Of a stretch of 64,000 nt of DNA, positions 57,581-64,000 are shown in pieces. The DNA is taken from positions 1 to 64,000 of the forward strand of contig NZ_JABULX010000012.1 of the NCBI RefSeq assembly GCF_013328345.1. Reading direction: 5' to 3'. Below the pieces are notes generated by a model. It ran no database searches and was not told the origin of the DNA. It worked only from the letters and a program-made list of their open reading frames with translations. Numbering within the stretch: position 1 is the stretch's first letter; every line of letters starts with the position of its first letter. The position numbers and the translations under genes were made by a program. The stretch comes from Marinifaba aquimaris. GTDB lineage: Bacteria; Pseudomonadota; Gammaproteobacteria; Enterobacterales; Alteromonadaceae.

Positions 57581-58132
57581 ATGAATCGAATTTATCCTTA
57601 TAGCTGTAGAACGACACGGTGTGATACAGGCGAAGTAATACTTGATGAGAAGTATGATCTTCGACTAACTCAATCTGCTTCTTTTAAGGAGTTAGAGTTA
57701 ATCAAGCTTTCAGAAAAAGTAGGCGGTGGCGTACATTGGGGAGTGGTTCTTCCCGATAATTGGGATGATTTAACGCCGGATGAGAAAGCTGACATTGTCG
57801 AATCAAGTGAATTCGATATTAAGGTAGAGGGTATATACTTTAGGCATGATGTTAATCTTGAAGATATACAAAAAATTACTTCATATACAGAAATTGATGG
57901 TTTACATATTTGTCGAAGTACACTAAAAAATGAAGATATTCAGCTTTTAACGTGCTTTGTAAATTTGGATCATCTTTGGTTGCGTGGTGGCCAGTTTACT
58001 GACGCTGTTATAGAGCACCTTGCGGTATTTGAAAAGCTTCGGAACCTAGATATATTTGAAACCTCTATATCTGAGAACGGAGTCAAAGAGCTGAAGCGCT
58101 TGCTTCCAGGGTGCAGTATTTGGGGGCCGTAA
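57581..58132 (+). CDS. Cassette 6: leucine-rich-repeat-like protein
   Basis: 183 residues. The second half has three or four short leucine-rich-repeat-like units (TEIDGLHICRSTLKNEDIQLL, VNLDHLWLRGGQFTDAVIEHL, EKLRNLDIFETSISENGVKEL). The first half is a globular domain of unknown type. No signal peptide. Such repeats usually bind protein; the target is unknown. Confidence 0.75.
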   Translation: MNRIYPYSCRTTRCDTGEVILDEKYDLRLTQSASFKELELIKLSEKVGGGVHWGVVLPDNWDDLTPDEKADIVESSEFDIKVEGIYFRHDVNLEDIQKITSYTEIDGLHICRSTLKNEDIQLLTCFVNLDHLWLRGGQFTDAVIEHLAVFEKLRNLDIFETSISENGVKELKRLLPGCSIWGP

Positions 58133-58139
58133 AAACTGC

Positions 58140-58239
58140 TAACATAGCCATCAAGCGCGGACGTAAAAAGTTTGGCTTTACGCTCCTTCGTCGCCAAATT
58201 GTAGCCAAACCATTTACGCCACTTATGGCAACGTTAGCT
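58140..58239 (+). other. attC6
   Basis: R'' TAACATA (58140), R' GTTAGCT (58233-58239), arms TTTGGCT and AGCCAAA as in the TTGGCT attC type. 100 bp. Confidence 0.88.
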
Positions 58240-58255
58240 TAAGATTAGAGGAATC

Positions 58256-59122
58256 ATGCAAGATTTACTGTTTCACTCGAAGCCAAAAGTATATGGCCTT
58301 ATCTATTTGTCATTGATACCAGTCTTTGGCCTTGTTTTTTTCTTTCTTCCAGAAACAACGGGTAATAAAATTTCGTTAATTGAGAGCTTGTACTTTAGTG
58401 CTGTAACAATTACAACCCTAGGTTACGGTGATATATTACCAACGAATGATTTAGGCCGGGTGATAGCTGCTACAGAATCTGTATTGGGAATAACGCTAAT
58501 TGGTTTGTTTCTAAATGCTCTTTCGAGGGTTAGAGGAGAAACATCTCGAAATGAAGAAATTCTAAAGGAAGAGCGCACCTACCGTGAGGGAGAAATTGCG
58601 AAATTAAATGGTTTTTATAATCTAATCCGACCACTCGCAGGCAAATACAAATTAGCGACAATACAGATTACAAGTCCTCTGAAATCAAGGAAGCAAGAAT
58701 ACAACCCTGATTTCACGTTGAACGACATGATGGATTTGTATAAACCATCAATGCTGATGACTCAAAACCATAATGAACCCGCAGTAAAGTACTATTTTTC
58801 TAGTTTAAGTCTACTTAGCATTGAAGTTTCTGATCTCATCAAAAATGTGGACTTAAGACTATTTCCTGAATTGGAGAAACACTGCTTATCGTTTGTTGAT
58901 GGTGTTCATTCTTTCGATTTCTCAGACGCTATTTTGGGCGCGGTCAGGAATAAGAAGATGACCGATTTAGTGAGTGAAATGCTAGAGAAGCATGAGGGTG
59001 AAGTGAAGTTTCTAAAATCAAATTTGATTAATGGATATGTAGCTTTATACCAACAAATAAAGCTTCTAATGGGATTGCTGGATTTAATCGACAGCGAGAT
59101 AAGTAACGCTGTCAAAAGCTAA
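58256..59122 (+). CDS. Cassette 7: two-TM potassium-channel-like protein
   Basis: 288 residues. Two helices (about 13-31 and 70-89) flank a pore loop with the potassium selectivity filter TTLGYGD (53-59), the Ion_trans_2 layout. A cytoplasmic domain of about 195 residues follows; it is helical and lacks an evident RCK Rossmann motif. ATG has an AGAGGA site. Channel genes on cassettes are unusual; an effector that collapses the membrane potential, for example on phage infection, is one possible role (inference). The stop is within attC7. Confidence 0.85.
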   Translation: MQDLLFHSKPKVYGLIYLSLIPVFGLVFFFLPETTGNKISLIESLYFSAVTITTLGYGDILPTNDLGRVIAATESVLGITLIGLFLNALSRVRGETSRNEEILKEERTYREGEIAKLNGFYNLIRPLAGKYKLATIQITSPLKSRKQEYNPDFTLNDMMDLYKPSMLMTQNHNEPAVKYYFSSLSLLSIEVSDLIKNVDLRLFPELEKHCLSFVDGVHSFDFSDAILGAVRNKKMTDLVSEMLEKHEGEVKFLKSNLINGYVALYQQIKLLMGLLDLIDSEISNAVKS

Positions 59123-59188
59123 CAAGCGCATGTTGCAGGACTGGTTTTCCGCTACGCTTCAAACCAGCCGCAAATGCGGGCGTTAGCT
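59120..59188 (+). other. attC7
   Basis: R'' TAACAAG (59120) includes the channel stop codon; R' GTTAGCT (59182-59188); arms CTGGTTT and AAACCAG. 69 bp. Confidence 0.9.
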
Positions 59189-59237
59189 ATTTTCGAAGGT
59201 TCGTTTTACTATTCACTAAAAACTTATAGGGATATAT

Positions 59238-59648
59238 ATGAAAGACAGGATGTTTTGGAAGTTATGGTTTTGGTTTGTCTTGGTGTTTTCAAGCTACAGT
59301 GTTTACGAATCACTCATGGAACCAGATATTACTCAACCTCAAATCCCCATGGAACTGTCTGTTTTAAATTTGCTTTTACTTCCGGTGTTATTATTTGGGT
59401 TATATAGCTATGCGTATAAATATAGTTGCTATTACCTAACTAAAATTCGCTATTTTTGGGACATAACTGCTTGTCTTTTTATTTTGACCAACATAGCTAC
59501 TCTGGCTTATGAATTCTCTGCTGGAGGATACTCCCAAGAAGAGACAATCATTATATCCATCTTAACAGCTATTTTTTTAACACCCAATTTATACGTTTTT
59601 TTTCAACTGTCTAAACAATTAAAAGGAATTAATTATGTCGGCAACTAA
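59238..59648 (+). CDS. Cassette 8, gene A: four-TM membrane protein
   Basis: 136 residues with four hydrophobic helices (about 5-25, 38-56, 70-90 and 103-125) joined by short loops. Family unknown. The start has an AGGGAT site. Its end overlaps gene B by 14 bases, so expression is coupled. Confidence 0.72.
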   Translation: MKDRMFWKLWFWFVLVFSSYSVYESLMEPDITQPQIPMELSVLNLLLLPVLLFGLYSYAYKYSCYYLTKIRYFWDITACLFILTNIATLAYEFSAGGYSQEETIIISILTAIFLTPNLYVFFQLSKQLKGINYVGN

Positions 59649-59934
59649 AATCTTTGGTTTTCCTGTTGATGCAGCAAAAAAACTTTATAAGCTGTTTAAT
59701 GATAAACAAGACGCTAATAAAAAATACAAAAAGCTACTACCAGTTTTAAAAACTGTAATTGCTGCCCATGGAAGAAACTCGTCACAAGCTAACGATGTAT
59801 TAGATTTATTATCAGGGCTAGTTCCTAACGGGGCACGGAGGAATAATTTTAAACGTCGATACGTTGATAAAAAAGATGGATGGAGATTGTTACCAGATGA
59901 TCCAGAAAAAATACCTTATGGGCATTGGCATTAA
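59635..59934 (+). CDS. Cassette 8, gene B: small basic soluble protein
   Basis: 99 residues, strongly basic, no hydrophobic helix. The segment VDAAKKLYKLFNDKQDANKKYKKL looks like an amphipathic helix, and the C-terminal half (NGARRNNFKRRYVDKKDGWR) is Arg/Lys-rich. ATG is preceded by AAAAGGAA. It is paired with a membrane protein in the same cassette, a toxin-immunity or effector-sensor type of layout, but no family was recognised. Confidence 0.7.
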   Translation: MSATKIFGFPVDAAKKLYKLFNDKQDANKKYKKLLPVLKTVIAAHGRNSSQANDVLDLLSGLVPNGARRNNFKRRYVDKKDGWRLLPDDPEKIPYGHWH

Positions 59935-59939
59935 ATAGC

Positions 59940-60031
59940 TAACAAGAAAATCAATCGGACTAAAAACGCTTGGCTTGGTTCGCTGCGCTCACAAGTATAG
60001 CCAAGCTCTTTAAGCCCGTTATTTGGGCGTT
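59940..60031 (+). other. attC8, split by the insertion sequence
   Basis: R'' TAACAAG (59940), arms GCTTGGCT/AGCCAAGC as in attC4, then GGGCGTT where the IS begins. The rest of R' (ATGT) lies at 61691-61694. Joining them restores GTTATGT, identical to the attC1 core. Confidence 0.9.
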
Positions 60032-60035
60032 GGTA

Positions 60036-60511
60036 TGACTCCCCCTGTCAATAAGCGCACAATATTTCCTGCTCTTATTTCAAACCATAATTCGTTTTCT
60101 GTTGCTCAATGAAATTGAGTTAATGCAGAATGAAGTCAGTACTTTCGTCGGTTTACATGCTGGTATTCGTAGGTTATTCACTTTCGTGAACAGAGCTGGC
60201 CTTACTTGTTCCGTCGTGGTATCTATCTTCAGTCACCGCTCTTGGCATCCTGCCTCCGCTGGCACTCGTATGTCCTATAGGTCTTATGCTCGTAGGTATA
60301 TGAAACGGTTAAGCCCCATAGCTATCATAAAGCTTCCGCTCCTGCTCACGCTCCTTACCTACATCCATGTAGGCAACGCCGTCGGTGTTTATACCAATGC
60401 CGTGACTTCATTCTTTGCATTAACTCAAAACGGTTTAACATGTTATGCAGGCACTCTAGCTAGCCTTAAGCTCGGATTAACTGGCACCAGTACCACTTCT
60501 TTTGTTATCGC
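60036..60511 (-). ncRNA. Candidate bridge RNA/seekRNA region of the IS
   Basis: About 475 bases between the transposase stop and the IS end. IS1111-type elements carry their guide RNA on this side of the gene. Several hairpins are visible (CCTACAT-cc-ATGTAGG at 60358-60373, TTCAC-tttc-GTGAA at 60177-60190), and a long inverted repeat encloses 264 bases. Exact RNA ends and guide loops could not be fixed by eye. Confidence 0.45.
60115..60428. repeat. Long inverted repeat in the IS non-coding end
   Basis: The arm at 60115-60138 (starting TTGAGTTAATGCA) is the complement of 60403-60428 except for a two-base insertion. This gives a stem of about 24 bp around 264 bases. Confidence 0.85.
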
Positions 60512-61596
60512 CTAGATATAAGCAATCATCTCTCTTGCGATTGCTGTCACAACGACATTGTAATGTTTACCTCTGTTTATCAACCGTTGATATCGGCGAC
60601 ATAATCGCAATTGTGCCTGCCAAGCCATATCACTTACGGTTTTGGGTAACCCTTCTTGCCGTTTTTGTAATTCCGTTGAGATATTCGCTGCGTAACGATA
60701 GCTATGTGCCCCTTCAATTAACAATCGCCTTGCTCGCTGATTCCCACACTTAGTGATAGCGCCCAATCGTCTTTTCCCGCCACTTGAATGTTCGCTGGGC
60801 ACCAGTCCAAGGTAACTCATTAGTTTTCTAGGGTGGTCAAATCGGTTTAAATCACCCAGCTCTGCAACAATACCGGTGGCGACCAGTAGCCTGACCCCTC
60901 GCATCGCTTGAATGGCTTTAACTACGGGATAATAACGCCAATGCCTGACTTGATGTTCAAGCTCGTTGTCTAGGCGCTTTAGTCGTTTGCTCGTTCATCT
61001 ATGGTTTGAATATATTCTTGTAAGGCAATCTGTTGTGCTGGGTGCGGTAAGACTATTTCCTTTAACCACCTAAGGTGTTTGAGTGACCAGTTTGCTGTGC
61101 TTGCATAGTTGATGTCATTTCTCAGCAGTAAGGCTTTGAGTTGGTACTTCGCATCTTTTAGGTCTTTCATGGCCGTTTCACGGGCACGTGATAAATCACG
61201 CACCGCTTCATCCTCTGGCTCTGGCACATAGATAGGGCTTAAATCTTCTGATTTGAGTAATTTAGCCAGTTTTAATGCATCTCGTCTGTCCGTTTTGACG
61301 CGCTCACCGGGTTTCTTAGGGATAAGGGATGGAGCGACCACATAACAACAGTGCCCAAGTGATGTCAGCAAACGATATATCCAATAGCCACAAGGACCTG
61401 CCTCATAAACAAAGTGTAATGTGGCATTGGGGTATTTAGATTGCATCTGCGTTGCAAATTTTTTGATAGCCACTTTGCTATTCGGTATACGCCCGTAATG
61501 AACCGCGTGCCTACCTCTTTGGTCTTCAATATAAGCCGCTTCATTAAATGCTTTATGGGTATCCAAGCCAATGAATATTATGCTATTTTTAGACAT
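60512..61596 (-). pseudogene. IS110-family transposase, frameshifted
   Basis: From ATG 61596 (MSKNSIIFIGLDTHKAF) with GGAGG seven bases upstream. The N-terminal RuvC-like DEDD part has GLDTHK, VYEAGPCGYW and KTDRRDALKLAKLL and stops at 60979. The C-terminal Tnp20 part (ATGIVAELGDLNRFDHPRKL, SSGGKRRLGAI) continues to 60512 in another frame. The frames join around 60986-60992 (GAGCAAACG), consistent with loss of one base. Family members are a single ORF of about 340-360 residues without programmed shifting, so this copy is probably inactive. Confidence 0.85.
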
Positions 61597-61672
61597 GTTA
61601 GCCTCCAAGTTTAGTTATTTATCAAACTAATTATGGCTCTGGCTTTGCTAACCCACGACATTGGAGGCTAAC
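61597..61672 (-). promoter_or_regulatory. Inverted repeat covering the transposase Shine-Dalgarno sequence
   Basis: GTTAGCCTCCAA (61597-61608) and its exact complement TTGGAGGCTAAC (61661-61672). In the transcript the second arm carries GGAGG just before the start codon, so the stem would hide the ribosome-binding site. Confidence 0.7.
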
Positions 61673-61715
61673 ACCTTGTGGGGAGTCATTATGTCTATAA
61701 GTCTCTGGAGGTTTG

Positions 61716-62312
61716 GTGGTAAATTTAGATTTTGCAACATTTCCAGTAATTGAAGAAGGAAGTGTTTTTTGGAAACTACCAAATGATGCGCTTAAAGTAA
61801 TCCCTGATGTTTATGAAAAAGCAGTCGCAGCCCAATATATGCTTTTTAAAATGAGTGAAGAGCCAAAATCTCAAAATGTACCTTTGCAAATAAGTGCTAG
61901 AGCACATTTCAGAGCTTCATTAGTTGAGTTTGCTGGAATTGAAGAAGCTTTAATTAGGAATGGTTATGATTTCAAAATTAGGAAGCTACCAAATCCAGCT
62001 CTTCATTTGTTACGGTTATTACGTAATTACCAAGTTCATTTTTCATCAATTAATTTTGGCAACAAAGATATAGATATAATTTGGAATTCAGAAAACCACA
62101 GTATTAATGTTTTGGTCATTGATAATATTACTGTGCAAGGTTTATCAGAGCTAGACGCGGTAAAAAGATATAAAAATTATTCTACTGAGCAACTTGAAAA
62201 TATGGTTGCGCATTTCAACGAACAGCAGAGTAAACTAGGTGTTTATCAGTTTGTTTTAACGTGTATGAATCTTTATCTTACCGATGTTGAAAGGCTTATA
62301 ACAAGCAACTAA
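61716..62312 (+). CDS. Cassette 9: hypothetical protein
   Basis: 198 residues from GTG 61716, close behind a TGGAGG site (a TTG at 61713 is also possible). Family not recognised. The body is helical with AQYMLFKMSEE, ISARAHFRASLVEFAGIEEAL and a Tyr/Asn-rich centre, the general look of HEPN-like or nuclease-inhibitor small proteins, but no RxxxxH motif could be fixed. The cassette is separated from its upstream attC by the IS. Confidence 0.7.
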   Translation: MVNLDFATFPVIEEGSVFWKLPNDALKVIPDVYEKAVAAQYMLFKMSEEPKSQNVPLQISARAHFRASLVEFAGIEEALIRNGYDFKIRKLPNPALHLLRLLRNYQVHFSSINFGNKDIDIIWNSENHSINVLVIDNITVQGLSELDAVKRYKNYSTEQLENMVAHFNEQQSKLGVYQFVLTCMNLYLTDVERLITSN

Positions 62313-62397
62313 AGCGGTACAAATAAAGCTTGGCTTTTGTCACTGCGTTCCAAATCATAGCCAAGCCAACTATTTACCCCTTAGCGGGGCGTTACAT
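62299..62397 (+). other. attC9
   Basis: R'' TAACAAG (62299) inside the last codons of cassette 9; R' GTTACAT (62391-62397); arms GCTTGGCT and AGCCAAGC. 99 bp. Confidence 0.92.
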
Positions 62398-62417
62398 GCC
62401 TAATTGAGACTAGTTAA

Positions 62418-62672
62418 ATGTATGAGCCTTGGATAAACGGAATTATTAAAAAGTGGTCTTTAGATAAGCCTGAGGAAGAGCTTTATGAATTAATGGTTCA
62501 TAAAGAAAAAACTGTTACTGTTGCTTATGGTCGTTTTGCTCATTCTAGTGGTTCAAAGGCAGTTTCTTGGGCAGAGTTTTCTGCAGGAGAGCTTGATGAT
62601 TTAGTTGCCAAAACAATGGGAAAAGATATATTAAATCAAGCTCATAAATACATTAGAGAACAAGGCATATAA
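62418..62672 (+). CDS. Cassette 10: small hypothetical protein
   Basis: 84 residues. Family unknown. Features seen: MYEPWINGIIKKWSL N-terminus, an Asp/Glu-rich middle and a helical C-terminus. No signal peptide or membrane segment. The TAA stop is the first part of the truncated attC10. Confidence 0.65.
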   Translation: MYEPWINGIIKKWSLDKPEEELYELMVHKEKTVTVAYGRFAHSSGSKAVSWAEFSAGELDDLVAKTMGKDILNQAHKYIREQGI

Positions 62673-62681
62673 CAAGCTGTT
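62670..62681 (+). other. Truncated attC10 (right end of the array)
   Basis: Only R'' and the following bases (TAACAAGCTGTT, as in attC1) are present. No L'/R' half follows before the AraC-type gene, so the array is cut here. Confidence 0.7.
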
Positions 62682-62683
62682 CT

Positions 62684-63481
62684 ATGTTGCTAGATTATAA
62701 CCCGACTCAAGGAAAAGTGGCTGGCGATTGCGACTATCAAACGTCAGTTCCCCTGTCACCGTTAAACCGGTGGGTGCAATCGTATTGGCAACTAACAGTA
62801 CCAAAAGGCCAATTTCAATACCGCAGTGTGCCGGATAACTGTGTTGATTGGATCATCAATCTAGATTGCTTCGAGGATAATTTTCTTATCCCTCCATTTC
62901 TTTCATCTACGTTATTTCAGCTTGATGGACCCGCATCTTTTTTTGGTATTCGTTTTCGAATTCTAGGGCATAAAGGCTTGATCGCTGCGCCTCTGGGGGA
63001 ATGGGTCGAAATTGGCAGTGTACAGGCACAAGAATTAATCCCTAAAGATATCGTTTACTCGGTATTTGAAGTGATAAATCACACAAAGTATTTTGACCAG
63101 CGCTGCAATCGCTTATCGGTGGCATTACTTCCTTCTATCAAATTTGCCAAGGTCGACCCTCGCCTAGCGCGTTATATTCGATATTGTCACGCAAGTGTCA
63201 GCAGCTCTACTATTGAGCTATTCGACAGCAAGAGCGCGGAATTTGGAGTGTCTGAGCGCCAGCTTAGGCGGCTTGCCAAACAGCATATTGGCTTAGTACC
63301 TAAAGATTTTGCCAGAGTGCTAAAATTTCAGCATGTACTTAAAGCGATGAATGCATCACAACACAACAAGGCCTATCTGGATCACTACTACGACCAACCT
63401 CATTTTATACGCGAATTTAAACGTTTATCTGGCGTTACCCCAGCCCAGTTCAAAAAAATGTCCGTTTTATACAATCTATAA
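62684..63481 (+). CDS. AraC-family transcriptional regulator
   Basis: 265 residues. The N-terminal part (about 15-150: PLSPLNRWVQSYWQL, RSVPDNCVDWIINL, FFGIRFR) is the small ligand-sensing domain seen in many short AraC regulators, and two helix-turn-helix motifs follow (about 180-260: FGVSERQLRRLAKQHIGLVPKDF, LDHYYDQPHFIREFKRLSGVTPAQFKK). The start is 12 bases from the truncated attC, so the original upstream region is lost and the first codons may not be native. It precedes a VOC-fold gene on the same strand, a likely target. Confidence 0.88.
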   Translation: MLLDYNPTQGKVAGDCDYQTSVPLSPLNRWVQSYWQLTVPKGQFQYRSVPDNCVDWIINLDCFEDNFLIPPFLSSTLFQLDGPASFFGIRFRILGHKGLIAAPLGEWVEIGSVQAQELIPKDIVYSVFEVINHTKYFDQRCNRLSVALLPSIKFAKVDPRLARYIRYCHASVSSSTIELFDSKSAEFGVSERQLRRLAKQHIGLVPKDFARVLKFQHVLKAMNASQHNKAYLDHYYDQPHFIREFKRLSGVTPAQFKKMSVLYNL

Positions 63482-63502
63482 CCTGCTAAGTAGCTAATAA
63501 TA

Positions 63503-63533
63503 TTTCACCTTTAATTAAGGATGAAAGGTGAAA
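63503..63533 (+). promoter_or_regulatory. Inverted repeat ahead of the VOC gene
   Basis: TTTCACCTTT (63503-63512) and AAAGGTGAAA (63524-63533). It may be an operator or a hairpin that covers the AAAGG ribosome-binding site of the next gene. Confidence 0.5.
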
Positions 63534-63536
63534 AAT

Positions 63537-63935
63537 ATGATTGAAATAGACGCGATGTTTCCTGTGATGGTAGCGGCAAATTTAGCAGAGGTGAAAGCCT
63601 TCTATGAAGAAGTATTTGGTTTTAATGCGGTATTTTATGACGCCAATTTTTATTTGCATTTAGTGTCGCCCAGTTCAGGTGTTCAACTTGGCTTTTTAAT
63701 GCCTGCGCATGCAAGCCAACCGGAATTCCTTCAACCGTTAATGTCTCCCGATGGCTATGTGATATCGCTCGAAGTTAAAGATGCCGCTCACGCCTATAGT
63801 GATGCACAAAAAATGGAGTTGAAAATGGCGATGCCACTCAAAGAAGAAGTATGGGGGCAAATACATTTTATGTTGCAAGACCCGGCAGGTTTTCGAATCG
63901 ACGTGGTCCAACATTTAGAGGTTTCAGGTAACTAG
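63537..63935 (+). CDS. VOC-fold (glyoxalase/bleomycin-resistance type) protein
   Basis: 132 residues from ATG 63537 (AGGTG seven bases upstream); a GTG at 63528 would add three. Two beta-alpha-beta-beta-beta units are visible: VMVAANLAEVKAFYEEVFGF in the first, and FMLQDPAGFRIDVVQH in the second. The usual metal positions are only partly conserved, so activity is uncertain. The AraC regulator upstream probably controls it. Confidence 0.85.
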   Translation: MIEIDAMFPVMVAANLAEVKAFYEEVFGFNAVFYDANFYLHLVSPSSGVQLGFLMPAHASQPEFLQPLMSPDGYVISLEVKDAAHAYSDAQKMELKMAMPLKEEVWGQIHFMLQDPAGFRIDVVQHLEVSGN

Positions 63936-64000
63936 CCAGAGTAAACCATAAAGGGCGCTGCAATACTGAAGCTTTAAAAAATATAAAGTCGCGCCATCAA

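Larger units (their letters stand above)
60032..61688 (-). mobile_element. IS110-family element (IS1111/attC-targeting type)
   Basis: About 1657 bp. Subterminal inverted repeats ATGACTCCCC (60035-60044) and GGGGAGTCAT (61680-61689). A TT dinucleotide flanks both ends, and there is no longer target duplication, as expected for IS110-family recombination. A transposase gene is read on the minus strand, with about 470 non-coding bases after it. The insertion point inside an attC core matches the described IS1111-attC group. Confidence 0.85.

Noticed and set aside
59174-59407. Plus-strand ORF of 77 codons starting in attC7
   Set aside because: It overlaps the four-TM protein gene in another frame, and that gene has the better start and a hydrophobic pattern.
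60102-60515. Plus-strand ORF of 137 codons in the IS non-coding end
   Set aside because: It overlaps the candidate guide-RNA structures, has a low-complexity Ser/Leu/Thr-rich product with no recognisable domain, and lacks a good ribosome-binding site.

Overview
The window reads as one contiguous piece of a low-GC gammaproteobacterial chromosome, most like the marine Alteromonadales (a Colwellia/Thalassotalea-type relative). This is an inference from gene order, AT-rich codon use and gene content; no search was run. The rpsB-to-tilS block keeps the gene order known from E. coli, and the nrdR-ribD-ribE-ribB-ribH-nusB-thiL-pgpA block is typical of the class.

Layout. 1-2707: polyamine genes on the minus strand (arginine decarboxylase, then a carboxynorspermidine dehydrogenase cut by the window edge). 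2868-11693: housekeeping genes on the minus strand (MAPEG protein, argC, pgpA, thiL, nusB, the riboflavin genes, nrdR, glyA). 11957-14062: patatin-like lipase and a diguanylate cyclase on the plus strand. 14068-20501, minus strand: a RegB/RegA-type two-component system with an unknown partner gene, a Met/His/Asp-rich outer-membrane protein, a DoxX protein and a FucP-type sugar transporter. 20636-41328, minus strand: the long block rpsB-tsf-pyrH-frr-uppS-cdsA-dxr-rseP-bamA-skp-lpxD-fabZ-lpxA-lpxB-rnhB-dnaE-accA-tilS, which joins translation, isoprenoid, phospholipid, lipid A and outer-membrane assembly functions. 41691-44852: a TPR-PAS-GGDEF-EAL protein.

45200-53635, plus strand: a locus with Fur-box-like sites in its promoter. 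It encodes a TonB-dependent receptor, a HmuY-like lipoprotein, an ExbB/TolQ-like protein, a DUF2149 protein and a very large exported CobN-like chelatase with a C-terminal membrane anchor. No other cobalamin gene is present. The set resembles the Bacteroidota hmuYRSTU haem locus, so haem capture followed by metal handling in the periplasm is the most economical reading.

54600-62676 is an integron cassette array: ten cassettes with all ORFs on the plus strand, each followed by a recognisable attC site (the last one truncated). No integrase is visible in the window, so locally it is a CALIN. The left flank holds a perfect CTGT-N8-ACAG LexA box, DnaA-box-like sites and no convincing gene. The cassettes encode mostly unknown proteins, including a two-TM potassium-channel-like protein and two cassettes with overlapping gene pairs. 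An IS110-family (IS1111-type) element sits exactly inside the R' core of attC8. Its transposase is frameshifted, and its 470-bp non-coding end is a good candidate for a bridge RNA/seekRNA. After the array come an AraC-family regulator and a VOC-fold protein.

No rRNA, tRNA, CRISPR array or prophage was recognised.
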